Below, piece by piece: positions 54,461 through 62,738 of a DNA stretch of 64,000 nucleotides. Every line of letters starts with the position of its first letter. Position 1 is the stretch's first letter. The DNA comes from Capnocytophaga sp. oral taxon 878. GTDB lineage: Bacteria; Bacteroidota; Bacteroidia; Flavobacteriales; Flavobacteriaceae. A program made the translations under genes and the position numbers. The notes under the pieces were generated by a model, which was given only the letters and a program-made list of their open reading frames with translations, searched no databases and was not told the origin of the DNA. Where the stretch lies: contig NZ_CP027229.1 of NCBI RefSeq assembly GCF_002999135.1, positions 1,191,001 to 1,255,000 on the forward strand, read 5' to 3'.

Positions 54461-54490
54461 AAAAAGTGTTCGTTATAGCGAACACTTTTT
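54461..54490 (-). terminator. Terminator after the small OmpH gene
   Basis: A 12-base perfect stem (54461-54472 with 54479-54490, AAAAAGTGTTCG/CGAACACTTTTT) and a six-base loop, with T-runs on both sides. It is 24 bases past the ompH stop and ends the bamA operon. The T-run on the minus strand overlaps a possible murI -7 box. Confidence 0.8.
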
Positions 54491-54514
54491 TCTTCTTTTT
54501 TTAATATGAATAGA

Positions 54515-55048
54515 TTAAAAACCTAAATCTTTTTTCACTGCACTGAACAAATCTTCGCCAGTAGCTACAATTACGCTTGAACCAGCACTTGCATCCAATA
54601 CGTATTGAATACCTTTTGCTTTAGCAACTTTTTCAATAGAAGCTTTTACTTTTTTCAATAAAGGCTCTACCAACTCTTGTTGTTTTTTCTGAATGTTTTG
54701 CATAGCAGTTTGCTGATTTTGACGGATGTTATTTTCCATATTTTGGATTTCTTCCGATTTTTTCATAAATTCAGCTTCACGAGCTTTAAGTTGAGCTTCG
54801 GTAAGAGCTTGAGCTTCTTTTTGGTATCTTTCAGCTTTAGCTTGTAGCTCTTTAATAGCAGCCTGAATGTCGTTTTCATAGCCTTGTTGCAATCTTTTTA
54901 GTTGAGATTCAACTGATTTTCTTTCAGGCATCTCTTCTAAAAGTTTTTGCACATCAATATGGGCAACTTTTACTTGTGCAGTTACCATTGTTGTAGCTCC
55001 TAAAAACAGAGCTAATGCCACCATCAACGTTCTAATGTTTCTCATCAT
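54515..55048 (-). CDS. OmpH/Skp family periplasmic chaperone
   Basis: A 177-residue protein with signal peptide (LMVALALFLGATTMVTAQ), the short beta strand VKVAHIDVQKLLEEMPE, then a long coiled coil (about 35-125), then YVLDASAGSSVIVATGEDL. This matches Skp, which carries unfolded outer-membrane proteins across the periplasm to BamA. It is the last gene of the uppS-bamA-ompH operon. The length matches the family. A second, longer paralogue lies directly upstream. Confidence 0.9.
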   Translation of the reverse strand: MMRNIRTLMVALALFLGATTMVTAQVKVAHIDVQKLLEEMPERKSVESQLKRLQQGYENDIQAAIKELQAKAERYQKEAQALTEAQLKAREAEFMKKSEEIQNMENNIRQNQQTAMQNIQKKQQELVEPLLKKVKASIEKVAKAKGIQYVLDASAGSSVIVATGEDLFSAVKKDLGF

Positions 55049-55091
55049 TTGTTTAATATTAGTTATTTTAATTATTTACTTCCTTAATTTA

Positions 55092-56024
55092 TTAATTAGT
55101 TTGTGTTTGTTTGCTTGTACGTGCTTCGCGCTCTTGTTGTGCTTTTTGTTGGCGTTCGGCTTGTTCTTTGGCGCGTTGTGCTTGTTGGGCTTCACGCTGT
55201 TCTTTGGCTTTTTGCTGGCGTTCAGCTTGTTCTTTGGCACGTTGGGCTTGTAGAGCTTCACGTTCTTTTTTAGCTTTTTCTTGCTTTTCGGCCTGTTCTT
55301 TAGCGCGCTGAGCTTTGAGAGCTTCTTGTTTTTGTTTCATTTCCTCAGTTTTGCGCAAGCGTTCTTGCTCATATTGCACACGGCGTTCTTCACGTGCTTT
55401 TTCGGCTTCTTTGCGTTTTTTCACGCGCTCTTCCACAAACTCAAAATCATAGCTTTCTTTTAACAGCTCGGCCATATCTTTGTTACGATCGTCGGCATTA
55501 TCTTTCTTTTTCAGTGCGCGTAGCACTATCTTGCTGAGATTATGCTGCTCATTAGAAAAGAGCATTGTAGCATCGGTTTTTTCAAAGATAAAATCATACT
55601 TACGAAGCTTACCTATCTGTTGCACTATATTGAACACTTGGTCCTGTATAGGTTTTGCCAGCATAAACTTCTGGGTGATATACTCTCCTTTTTCGGCATT
55701 AAACTTCTGCTCTTTATAAGCATTAAGGTTATGCTTTAGGAGGGCGATTTCCTCTTCTTTATCTTTGATAAGTTCTGGGGTTAGTAATGCGCGTTCGGCT
55801 TCTAACTGTTTTTCGGCTGTATCTATTTGGTTCTGTCTTTTTTCTATTTCAGCCTGCCATTGCTCTACTTGTAGGGCAAACTGCTGGCTAGCAACCTTGT
55901 AGTCTTCCAAGTGTGAGAGTATGTAGTCCATATCTACATAACCTATTTTGGAGGGCTTTTGTGCATAGCCTCCCCCTACAACACTTAGTAGCAATACCGT
56001 TAATAGGGTTCGTAATCTTTTCAT
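55092..56024 (-). CDS. Long OmpH/Skp-like protein with basic coiled-coil tail
   Basis: A 310-residue protein starting MKRLRTLLTVLLLSVVGGGYAQ, a signal peptide; I chose this Met as the earlier in-frame Met precedes a non-signal sequence. The Skp-like part is residues about 23-165 (SKIGYVDMDYILSHLEDY then a coiled coil, then KLRKYDFIFEKTDATMLFS). The last 100 residues form a repetitive Gln/Arg/Lys/Glu coil with about three 20-residue units (QAQRAKEQAERQQKAKEQRE). Between bamA and the small ompH gene, it should work in outer-membrane biogenesis. Most Skp proteins lack this tail. Confidence 0.85.
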   Translation of the reverse strand: MKRLRTLLTVLLLSVVGGGYAQKPSKIGYVDMDYILSHLEDYKVASQQFALQVEQWQAEIEKRQNQIDTAEKQLEAERALLTPELIKDKEEEIALLKHNLNAYKEQKFNAEKGEYITQKFMLAKPIQDQVFNIVQQIGKLRKYDFIFEKTDATMLFSNEQHNLSKIVLRALKKKDNADDRNKDMAELLKESYDFEFVEERVKKRKEAEKAREERRVQYEQERLRKTEEMKQKQEALKAQRAKEQAEKQEKAKKEREALQAQRAKEQAERQQKAKEQREAQQAQRAKEQAERQQKAQQEREARTSKQTQTN

Positions 56025-56044
56025 AGAAAATATCGTGCCAAAAA

Positions 56045-58582
56045 TTAAAATTGTTGTCCAAAAATAAAGTGTGTTTGCCAACCGCTGCGGGTATTAGAGT
56101 TTGCTGGGTTATCAAATCCGTATCCAAAATCTATACCAAGCATACCAAATTGAGGCATAAAGAGACGCAATCCTAAACCAGCTGAGCGTTTTAACTGAAA
56201 CGGATTAAAGTTGCTCATTCCATTGTACACATTACCTCCTTCGGCAAAGGCTAAACCATAAATAGATGCCATTGGCTTTAAGGTGATAGGGTAACGCAAC
56301 TCCAAAGAGAATTTGTTATATACAGTTTCTCCGCCATCGGATGATAAGGAATAGTTTTCATAACCACGCATTTGTATGTTCTCACGGCTATCCATATTGT
56401 AATAACCTAAGCCATCGCCGCCCATAAAGAAACGTTCAAAAGGTACTATACCGCGCTTGTTATTATAGGCGCCTAAGTAACCAAAATCAGCACCAAATTT
56501 GAGTACAAACTTACTGTACAAGTTGGTGTACCAAGCTGATGTAAATTTGAGTTTGTAGAACTCTAACCAACGGAAACGCTCTTGATCAATAGCTGATACT
56601 TTATCACTATCTTTATCGGCTACAGCGGCTTCTCTGTCTTCGGCTAACTTACCATAATCGATTCCGTTAAATAAAGAGTATGGAGGGGTGAGCTTTGCAC
56701 TGATACTAAAGTTACTGCCCGACATAGGGTAGATAGGGTTAGGACCACTTGAGTTACGCGATAGGGCTAATGTATAAGCTAATGAGTTTGATACCCCATC
56801 TTTGAAAGTGAATACTCCTAAATTGGTATAATCTTTCAAATCGTAATGTTGGTAGCTAAGGTTATGTGCTATTTGGAAATAGTCGTCGGGGATGCGTAAC
56901 CTTTTGGCTAAACCTACACCTATACTAGTAATATATACTCGTTTGCTTTTATCGACATCATAATTACGGTAGTTATAGCCAAACTGCTCGGTACGGTTAA
57001 ACTGTACCGAAAACTGTACTGGCTGCTTCCCTCCCATCCAAGGCTCGGAGAATGAGAAACCATAGGTGCGGTAATATCTACTTACTTGTACACTAAGTGA
57101 TAAGGACTGACCATCGCCCATAGGTACTGGTTTATAGGCTTTGGGGTTAAACAAATTCTTGACAGAGAAGTTGTTAAACGATAAGGCTACTGTACCTATG
57201 AAAGTACCTCCGCCGTAACCACCTTGTAGTTGTACTTGGCTTGAGCCTGTTTCTGTTAAGTTATATTCTATATCGACAGTACCTGCGTTGGGATCGGCAT
57301 TTTTAAAATCGGTGCCTATATTTTGAGCATCAAATAGTTGTAGCTGACCTAACTCACGTATGGTACGTACTATTGCATCTTTGCTATAAAGATAACCTGG
57401 GCGGGTACGCATTTCGCGGTAGATAACATAGTCGTTTGTTTTTTGGTTACCTACTACGCTAATTTTGTTAAAATGAGCGGGTTTGCCTTCTTGTATGCGC
57501 ACCTCAAAATTGATAGTATCATTATTTACTGAGGTTTCGACAGGGTGTATTTGTGAGAACAAATAACCACTATTTTGGTACAAGCTTGATATATCTTCGG
57601 CATCGGGTTTGGAGTTATCTTGGATACGTTTTTTAAGTAGTACTCCGTTATATACATCTCCTTTTTTGATTCCTAATATTTCATTAAGCACTCGGTCATT
57701 ATAAACTGAGTTACCTAAGAAGCGTATATCACCAAAGTAGTAACGTTTTCCTTCTTCGACAGCTATGCGCAAATCGACATTGCCATTGGCATTGCGGATG
57801 AGGGTATCATTTACTACACGGGCATCGCGGTAGCCTTTTTCTTTGTAGAAATCAACTAGCTTAGTGAGGTCTTCATCAAAGTCTTTTTTAACATACTTAG
57901 ATCGTTTCCAGAAGCGACCTAGTTGTATTTTTTTGGTACTTTTGAGTTTGCGGCGTAGTTGTTTTTCGGTAAATTCACTATTGCCTTGAAAGGCTATATT
58001 ATTTACTTTTACTTTGCTACCTTTATCGATGTGAATGAGCATATTTACGCCATTGGCATCGGTAGTATCTACGCGGGTATTGACTGTTACTTTGGCGTTA
58101 AGGTAGCCTTCTTTGTTATATTTATTGATAAAGTAGTTACGAGTATTGGCTATGAGGCTTTCATTTACTTTAACTCCTTTTTTATCGATACCAGCTTCTT
58201 TGAGCAATGTTTCTTCTTTTTTCTTACCTACGCCTGATATTCTCGCCTCGATGAGTGAGGGGGTTTCTTGTATGGCGAGTTCTAAGAAGACTTTATGACC
58301 TTCAACACGTTGTATGTAAATATTAATATCGCTAAACAACTTATAGCCCCATAATTTGTGGATAATAGCGCTGAATTTTTCGCTGGGTATTTCAATTTCG
58401 TCACCTACTTTTAGGCCTGAAGTGGTGAGGATGGTTTGTGAGTTATATCTTTTAGCCCCAGTAACTTCAATGCCACCGATGGTATATTTTTTTCCTTGTC
58501 CTAATGATATTCTTTCTTCTTCCTGAGCATTCACGAGGCTAACCACAGCCAAGAATGCCAACAATAAAAATCTTTTGAGCAT
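56045..58582 (-). CDS. bamA: Outer-membrane assembly protein BamA
   Basis: An 845-residue protein starting MLKRFLLLAFLAVVSLVNAQ, a signal peptide; earlier in-frame Met codons overlap the uppS end. Five POTRA repeats (about 25-420) are recognisable, for example YTIGGIEVTGAKRYNSQTI, VNNIAFQGNSEFTEKQL, FGDIRFLGNSVYNDRV and FNKISVVGNQKTNDYVIY. The C-terminal beta barrel (VQLQGGYGGG ... RGYENYSL ... QTHFIFGQQF) ends in an aromatic residue as expected. It inserts outer-membrane proteins. Order with uppS upstream and skp genes downstream is conserved. Confidence 0.95.
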   Translation of the reverse strand: MLKRFLLLAFLAVVSLVNAQEEERISLGQGKKYTIGGIEVTGAKRYNSQTILTTSGLKVGDEIEIPSEKFSAIIHKLWGYKLFSDINIYIQRVEGHKVFLELAIQETPSLIEARISGVGKKKEETLLKEAGIDKKGVKVNESLIANTRNYFINKYNKEGYLNAKVTVNTRVDTTDANGVNMLIHIDKGSKVKVNNIAFQGNSEFTEKQLRRKLKSTKKIQLGRFWKRSKYVKKDFDEDLTKLVDFYKEKGYRDARVVNDTLIRNANGNVDLRIAVEEGKRYYFGDIRFLGNSVYNDRVLNEILGIKKGDVYNGVLLKKRIQDNSKPDAEDISSLYQNSGYLFSQIHPVETSVNNDTINFEVRIQEGKPAHFNKISVVGNQKTNDYVIYREMRTRPGYLYSKDAIVRTIRELGQLQLFDAQNIGTDFKNADPNAGTVDIEYNLTETGSSQVQLQGGYGGGTFIGTVALSFNNFSVKNLFNPKAYKPVPMGDGQSLSLSVQVSRYYRTYGFSFSEPWMGGKQPVQFSVQFNRTEQFGYNYRNYDVDKSKRVYITSIGVGLAKRLRIPDDYFQIAHNLSYQHYDLKDYTNLGVFTFKDGVSNSLAYTLALSRNSSGPNPIYPMSGSNFSISAKLTPPYSLFNGIDYGKLAEDREAAVADKDSDKVSAIDQERFRWLEFYKLKFTSAWYTNLYSKFVLKFGADFGYLGAYNNKRGIVPFERFFMGGDGLGYYNMDSRENIQMRGYENYSLSSDGGETVYNKFSLELRYPITLKPMASIYGLAFAEGGNVYNGMSNFNPFQLKRSAGLGLRLFMPQFGMLGIDFGYGFDNPANSNTRSGWQTHFIFGQQF

Positions 58583-58586
58583 AGTT

Positions 58587-59309
58587 TTACTTAAGTTGTT
58601 CGCTTGTTTTTCCAAATCGTCTTTCTCTGTTTTGATAGTTTAGTATAGCTGCTTGTAGGTGTTCTTTGGTAAATTCAGGCCAAAGTACATCGGTAAAATA
58701 GAGTTCGGCGTAGGCTATTTGCCACAATAAAAAGTTACTAATACGGTACTCACCACTGGTGCGGATAAGCAAATCGACATCGGGGAGGTTATGAGTGTAC
58801 AAGTATTTTTGTATTGTAGCCTCGGTAATAGCCTCGGGTGTTAGGTTGCCTGCTTGTATATCAGTAGTTATGTGCTTTATAGCGGTGGCAAGCTCTTCAC
58901 GAGAGCCGTAGCTAAGTGCCAGAGTGAGGGTTGTGGTGGTATTGTGTTTGAGTTTATCGATAGTAGCGAGTAATGTTTCTTTTGCTTTGGGTGGAAATTT
59001 ATCTAAATTACCTATGACATTGAGTTTTACTCCGTTTTTGTGGAGTGCATCGGCTTCTTTTTTCAAGAATTTTATAAGCAAATCCATCAGGGCTTTTACT
59101 TCGAGGGCTGGGCGGTTCCAGTTTTCGGTTGAGAAGGCGTACAATGTGAGGTATGGAATATTATGCTGGACACAATATTCGACTACTTGACGTACAGATT
59201 GGACTCCTTTTTCGTGCCCGAAAGCTCTTAGCAAGCCTTGCTTTTTAGCCCATCTGCCATTACCATCCATAATAATAGCTAAATGGGTAGGATATTTTGT
59301 AATTTCCAT
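58587..59309 (-). CDS. uppS: Isoprenyl (undecaprenyl diphosphate) synthase
   Basis: A 240-residue cis-prenyltransferase. It has IIMDGNGRWAKKQG with the catalytic Asp, LTLYAFSTENW, ALSYGSREEL, and the C-terminal DLLIRTSGEYRISNFLLWQIAYAELYF that binds the diphosphate. It builds the C55 carrier lipid for peptidoglycan and glycan synthesis. It is 4 bases before the bamA start. The operon order outer-membrane barrel protein, uppS, bamA, ompH, ompH is a chromosomal envelope block. Confidence 0.95.
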   Translation of the reverse strand: MEITKYPTHLAIIMDGNGRWAKKQGLLRAFGHEKGVQSVRQVVEYCVQHNIPYLTLYAFSTENWNRPALEVKALMDLLIKFLKKEADALHKNGVKLNVIGNLDKFPPKAKETLLATIDKLKHNTTTTLTLALSYGSREELATAIKHITTDIQAGNLTPEAITEATIQKYLYTHNLPDVDLLIRTSGEYRISNFLLWQIAYAELYFTDVLWPEFTKEHLQAAILNYQNRERRFGKTSEQLK

Positions 59310-59321
59310 AAAATAAATAAA

Positions 59322-60017
59322 CTATTTTCTACAATAACAAGGTTCTTCGCCAAAGGTATAGGTAAGGGTAAGGCCTGTGAAAGTGTACCAATCATTGGTG
59401 CCTTTGTTACCGAAAGAGAAGGGGCGGCCATTGGGCTGGCTGCCATCTAAGTTATTGGTAAAGGTATATCTAAATCCGACCTCGCCAGCAAGGATGAGGC
59501 GCATTGTAATTTTCTTTTTAACCCCGAATATTACCGGTACTGCGTAGCTAAAAGTACGCTTGGTGGTATCGGTAGCCTCGACGGGTGCTGGTGAGAGAGG
59601 CTCGAAATAGAGATCGTCGTGCCAAAAAGCTGCTACGCCCATATACATATATGGTGTAAAGGGCTTATCGAGCAAGTTACGGATACGGAAGCTGAAGAAG
59701 TTAAATTCGGCTCCTGCTGAGAACTCGAGAGCATCGCTTTTGAATGAATATTGGCGGTTGACCTTGGCAGGTATATCTGACTTTGAATCATCACCAAACA
59801 ATGTTGTTTTATTGATTTGCAGGCGTGCTGCCAATCGGGGGTGTAGGTTCCATTTGAACAATCCGCCAAAGGCTGGCTGATTAGGCAATACGTAATAAGT
59901 GCTTCCAACGTCGGATATTGGGTTACTTCCGCCGAGGAATACGCCTATCTCATAACGTTGTGCTGATGCGATCTGCACCATTAATAGTAATCCGATTATA
60001 TATAATTTTCTATACAT
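59322..60017 (-). CDS. Outer-membrane beta-barrel protein, DUF6089-like
   Basis: A 231-residue protein starting MYRKLYIIGLLLMVQIASAQ, a signal peptide; an extra six-residue in-frame extension upstream is less likely. Alternating aromatic/polar strands follow (RYEIGVFLGGSNPISDVG, FGGLFKWNLHPRLAARLQ, FEFSAGAEFNFFSFRI, PYMYMGVAAFWHD, YTFTGLTLTYTFG), consistent with an eight-stranded barrel. Proteins of this type are usually found next to uppS in Flavobacteriaceae. It ends with a short CYCRK tail. Function unknown. It is 13 bases upstream of uppS. Confidence 0.75.
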   Translation of the reverse strand: MYRKLYIIGLLLMVQIASAQRYEIGVFLGGSNPISDVGSTYYVLPNQPAFGGLFKWNLHPRLAARLQINKTTLFGDDSKSDIPAKVNRQYSFKSDALEFSAGAEFNFFSFRIRNLLDKPFTPYMYMGVAAFWHDDLYFEPLSPAPVEATDTTKRTFSYAVPVIFGVKKKITMRLILAGEVGFRYTFTNNLDGSQPNGRPFSFGNKGTNDWYTFTGLTLTYTFGEEPCYCRK

Positions 60018-60572
60018 TATGCTATTTCTATGCAAGGTGCAAATATAGGAGTTTTATCCGACATAGCATTCATCTTTTTACATTTTTTTTATTCCCAAGG
60101 CACCGTTTTTTGAGCAACCCCTCTATACACAACTGATTATTAAGCAAATACACCTTTTATATTATTTAAAAATTTATTGCTATTTTTAGTTGGAATACAA
60201 AAAGTGTTAGCTAAAATGACTCTATTTGTAGTATGGCATACCAATATTGTGCCAAAGTTTTTTTGGTAATAGTTTTTTTGGGGGGTGGTAGCTTAATGGC
60301 TATCCTTCGTTTATAGTTCGTTTATCCTTCGTTATTCGTTCGTTCAAATTATATTGGAGGGGGTGCATAGGGTGGTTGTGGTTGGGTTATGGCTGAAGAT
60401 TGGTAGAATGGAGAGATATTCTTGGGGGGGTGGGGTGTGAGATGTAAAATGGGTATTGGGAGGGAGCTGGAGGGATGAGAGGGTTGGGATATGAGGGCGA
60501 TGGTTGAAAGTTGGTACAATTTTTGCTGTTGGTATTTAATCACTAACTATTAATAATTTAATTTAAACGTTT
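60018..60572. other. Intergenic region between the barrel gene and trxB
   Basis: A 555-base gap. It contains a TATATTTG box at 60040-60047 on the minus strand (possible -7 element for the barrel gene), the 48-base repeat at 60300-60347, and then a long G-rich plus-strand stretch to about 60530. I see no convincing gene in it. Confidence 0.55.
60300..60347 (-). repeat. 48-base dispersed repeat, copy B (inverted)
   Basis: An exact inverted copy of 51142-51189, 9.1 kb away. A G-rich stretch follows it, mirroring the C-rich flank of copy A. Confidence 0.9.
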
Positions 60573-61505
60573 ATGGAAAAAGTAAAATGCCTTATCATAG
60601 GCTCGGGCCCTGCGGGGTATACTGCTGCTATTTATGCATCACGTGCGAACTTAAACCCAGTGTTATATCAAGGGGAACAGCCTGGTGGACAGCTTACTAC
60701 TACCAATGAGGTAGAGAACTTCCCTGGTTATCCTGAGGGGGTTATGGGTACTGAAATGATGATGCAGTTGGAGCAACAGGCTAAACGCTTTGGGGCTGAT
60801 ATTCGCAATGGCTGGGTTACTAAGGTAGATTTTTCGGCTCACCCACACAAAGTATGGGTTGAGGATAAGGAGATTCAGGCTGATGCGGTGATTATTGCTA
60901 CAGGGGCATCGGCTAAATACTTGGGATTGGAATCGGAACAACACTACCTAAAAATGGGTGGAGGTGTATCGGCTTGTGCTGTATGTGATGGTTTCTTTTA
61001 CCGCAATCAGGAAGTGGCTATAGTAGGGGCTGGAGACTCGGCTTGCGAAGAGGCGCTTTATCTTGCTAATCTTTGTAAGAAAGTAACTATGCTTGTGCGC
61101 CGTGATGAGTTTCGCGCTTCGCAAATTATGAAAGACCGCGTAATGAATTCGGCTAAGATAGAAGTTCTTTTTAATACAGAAACAGAGGAAGTATTGGGAG
61201 ATGGACAGGTGGTATCGGGCATTAAAGTGCGTAATAACAAGAGTGGAGAGATAAGAGAAATACCTGTTACGGGCTTTTTTGTTGCTATAGGTCATAAACC
61301 TAATACTGATGTGTTCAAAGCTTATATTGATACTGATGAGGTGGGATATATTAAGAATGTACCTGGAACTTCACTGACGAATGTAAAAGGGGTATTTGTA
61401 GCTGGCGATGCTGCTGATACACGTTACCGACAAGCTATTACTGCTGCTGGTTCGGGCTGTATGGCTGCCTTGGATGCTGAGAAATATCTGCTAACTCTTG
61501 AATAA
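60573..61505 (+). CDS. trxB: Thioredoxin reductase
   Basis: A 310-residue flavoprotein that passes electrons from NADPH to thioredoxin. FAD motif IIGSGPAGYTAAIYA near the start, redox centre SACAVCDG (Cys135 and Cys138), NADPH motif GAGDSACEEALYL, and FVAGDAADTRYRQAITAAGSGC at the C-terminus for the second FAD contact. Length and motifs are standard. It is a single-gene unit followed by a terminator. Confidence 0.96.
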   Translation: MEKVKCLIIGSGPAGYTAAIYASRANLNPVLYQGEQPGGQLTTTNEVENFPGYPEGVMGTEMMMQLEQQAKRFGADIRNGWVTKVDFSAHPHKVWVEDKEIQADAVIIATGASAKYLGLESEQHYLKMGGGVSACAVCDGFFYRNQEVAIVGAGDSACEEALYLANLCKKVTMLVRRDEFRASQIMKDRVMNSAKIEVLFNTETEEVLGDGQVVSGIKVRNNKSGEIREIPVTGFFVAIGHKPNTDVFKAYIDTDEVGYIKNVPGTSLTNVKGVFVAGDAADTRYRQAITAAGSGCMAALDAEKYLLTLE

Positions 61506-61531
61506 AGAGGAGAGCGGAGGATGATAATAAC

Positions 61532-61563
61532 AAAAGGCTGTTCTGCAAGAAGAACAGCCTTTT
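61532..61563 (+). terminator. Terminator after trxB
   Basis: A 13-base perfect stem (61532-61544 with 61551-61563, AAAAGGCTGTTCT/AGAACAGCCTTTT) with a six-base loop, 26 bases after the trxB stop. T-rich sequence follows. Confidence 0.85.
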
Positions 61564-61598
61564 ATGTATTTTTTTATGCAATTTTGCTAATTAATATA

Positions 61599-61629
61599 TT
61601 TGGTAATTGGCAAATTATTTGTACTTTTG
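61599..61629 (+). promoter_or_regulatory. Promoter of surE
   Basis: TTTG (61599-61602), 19 bases, TACTTTTG (61622-61629), about 33 bases before the surE start. Both elements match consensus. Confidence 0.7.
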
Positions 61630-61662
61630 TGCGCTCAATTTTATTTTTACAATATCTAAAAT

Positions 61663-62433
61663 ATGCAAAAACCTTTAATATTAGTTACTAACGACGACGG
61701 TATTACTGCCCCTGGCATCCGTTACTTAATAGAGATAATGAAAGAATTAGGCGATGTAGTGGTGGTAGCCCCTGATTCGCCACAGAGTGGTAAAGGTCAC
61801 GCTGTAACCCTTGACGCTACTATGTATTGCGACCCTGTACCAAGCACTAATGGTGCTAGTAGAGAGTTTGCTTGTAGTGGTACGCCTGCTGACTGTGTGA
61901 AGATTGCTAAACACGAGGTACTGAACGGGCGTATGCCAGACCTTTGTGTGAGTGGGATTAATCATGGTTCAAACGCATCCATAAACGTGATATACTCGGG
62001 CACAATGAGCGCTGCTATAGAGGCTGGTACAGAAGGTATACCTGCAATAGGCTTCTCATTATTAGACCCGAGTTGGAATGCTGACTTCTCACAAGCACGT
62101 AACTATATTAAAAGTATAGCTGAAAAAGTATTGGCAGAGGGACTTCCTAAGGGTACAGTGCTAAATGTGAATATTCCAAACTTAAAAAAAGAAGATATAA
62201 AAGGAGTAATGGTGTGCAGACAAGCGCGCTCACGATGGATAGAAAAGTTTGACAAACGGGTAAATCCGCAAGGGAGAGTGTACTATTGGATGACTGGTAC
62301 TTTTGTAAATCAAGATGAGGGGAAAGATACTGACCAATGGGCGCTAGAAAATGGTTACATTTCGGTAGTACCAGTACAATTTGACTTAACTGCCCATCAA
62401 AATATTCAGCAATTTCAGCAATGGGAATTTTAA
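61663..62433 (+). CDS. surE: 5'/3'-nucleotidase SurE
   Basis: A 256-residue metal-dependent nucleotidase. The N-terminus ILVTNDDGITAPGI carries the metal-binding Asp pair. VVVAPDSPQSGKGHAVTL and SGTPADCVKIA follow, then VSGINHGSNASINVIYSGTMSAAIEG-like residues with the Asn ligand. It hydrolyses nucleoside monophosphates and short polyphosphates, often in stress survival. It is first of a likely three-gene unit with the small membrane protein (2 bases) and the sulfatase-like gene. Confidence 0.95.
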   Translation: MQKPLILVTNDDGITAPGIRYLIEIMKELGDVVVVAPDSPQSGKGHAVTLDATMYCDPVPSTNGASREFACSGTPADCVKIAKHEVLNGRMPDLCVSGINHGSNASINVIYSGTMSAAIEAGTEGIPAIGFSLLDPSWNADFSQARNYIKSIAEKVLAEGLPKGTVLNVNIPNLKKEDIKGVMVCRQARSRWIEKFDKRVNPQGRVYYWMTGTFVNQDEGKDTDQWALENGYISVVPVQFDLTAHQNIQQFQQWEF

Positions 62434-62435
62434 AT

Positions 62436-62723
62436 ATGAATAGTGAAAGAAAAGACCAGCTTTTGGGCTTTGTAATAGGGATATTAGCCAATGCTTTGGG
62501 TATTTGGGCGTATATCCTTATTTTTTCAAAGTACAGTATTAAGATTACATTTTTAGATGCTTTTTACAAGGGGTATTTAGGGAAACTTATCCTCTTAGGA
62601 GCACTACTTGACCTTGCGGTATTCTTTTTCTTCCTTAAAAGAGAAGAGAATGAACGAGCTCGAGGGGTGTTATACGCTTGTATAGCCCTGACTGTTGCTA
62701 TTTTGATATTACAATTCACTTAA
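62436..62723 (+). CDS. Small membrane protein, 95 residues
   Basis: Start MNSERKDQLLGF is chosen because it lies 2 bases after the surE stop; an in-frame ATG at 62421 overlaps surE. Three spans are visible (FVIGILANALGIWAYILIF, LILLGALLDLAVFFFFL, VLYACIALTVAILILQF) with charged loops. I recognise no family. Expression with surE and the following gene is likely. Confidence 0.7.
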   Translation: MNSERKDQLLGFVIGILANALGIWAYILIFSKYSIKITFLDAFYKGYLGKLILLGALLDLAVFFFFLKREENERARGVLYACIALTVAILILQFT

Positions 62724-62738
62724 AAACAATTTAATATT

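Noticed and set aside
55035..55463. Plus-strand Phe/Leu/Cys-rich ORFs opposite the long OmpH-like gene
   Set aside because: They are complements of the Gln/Lys/Glu coiled-coil repeats and not genes.
60349..60543. Minus-strand ORF of 64 residues in the G-rich region before trxB
   Set aside because: Pro/Ser-rich translation caused by the G-rich strand; no start context and no relation to known proteins.
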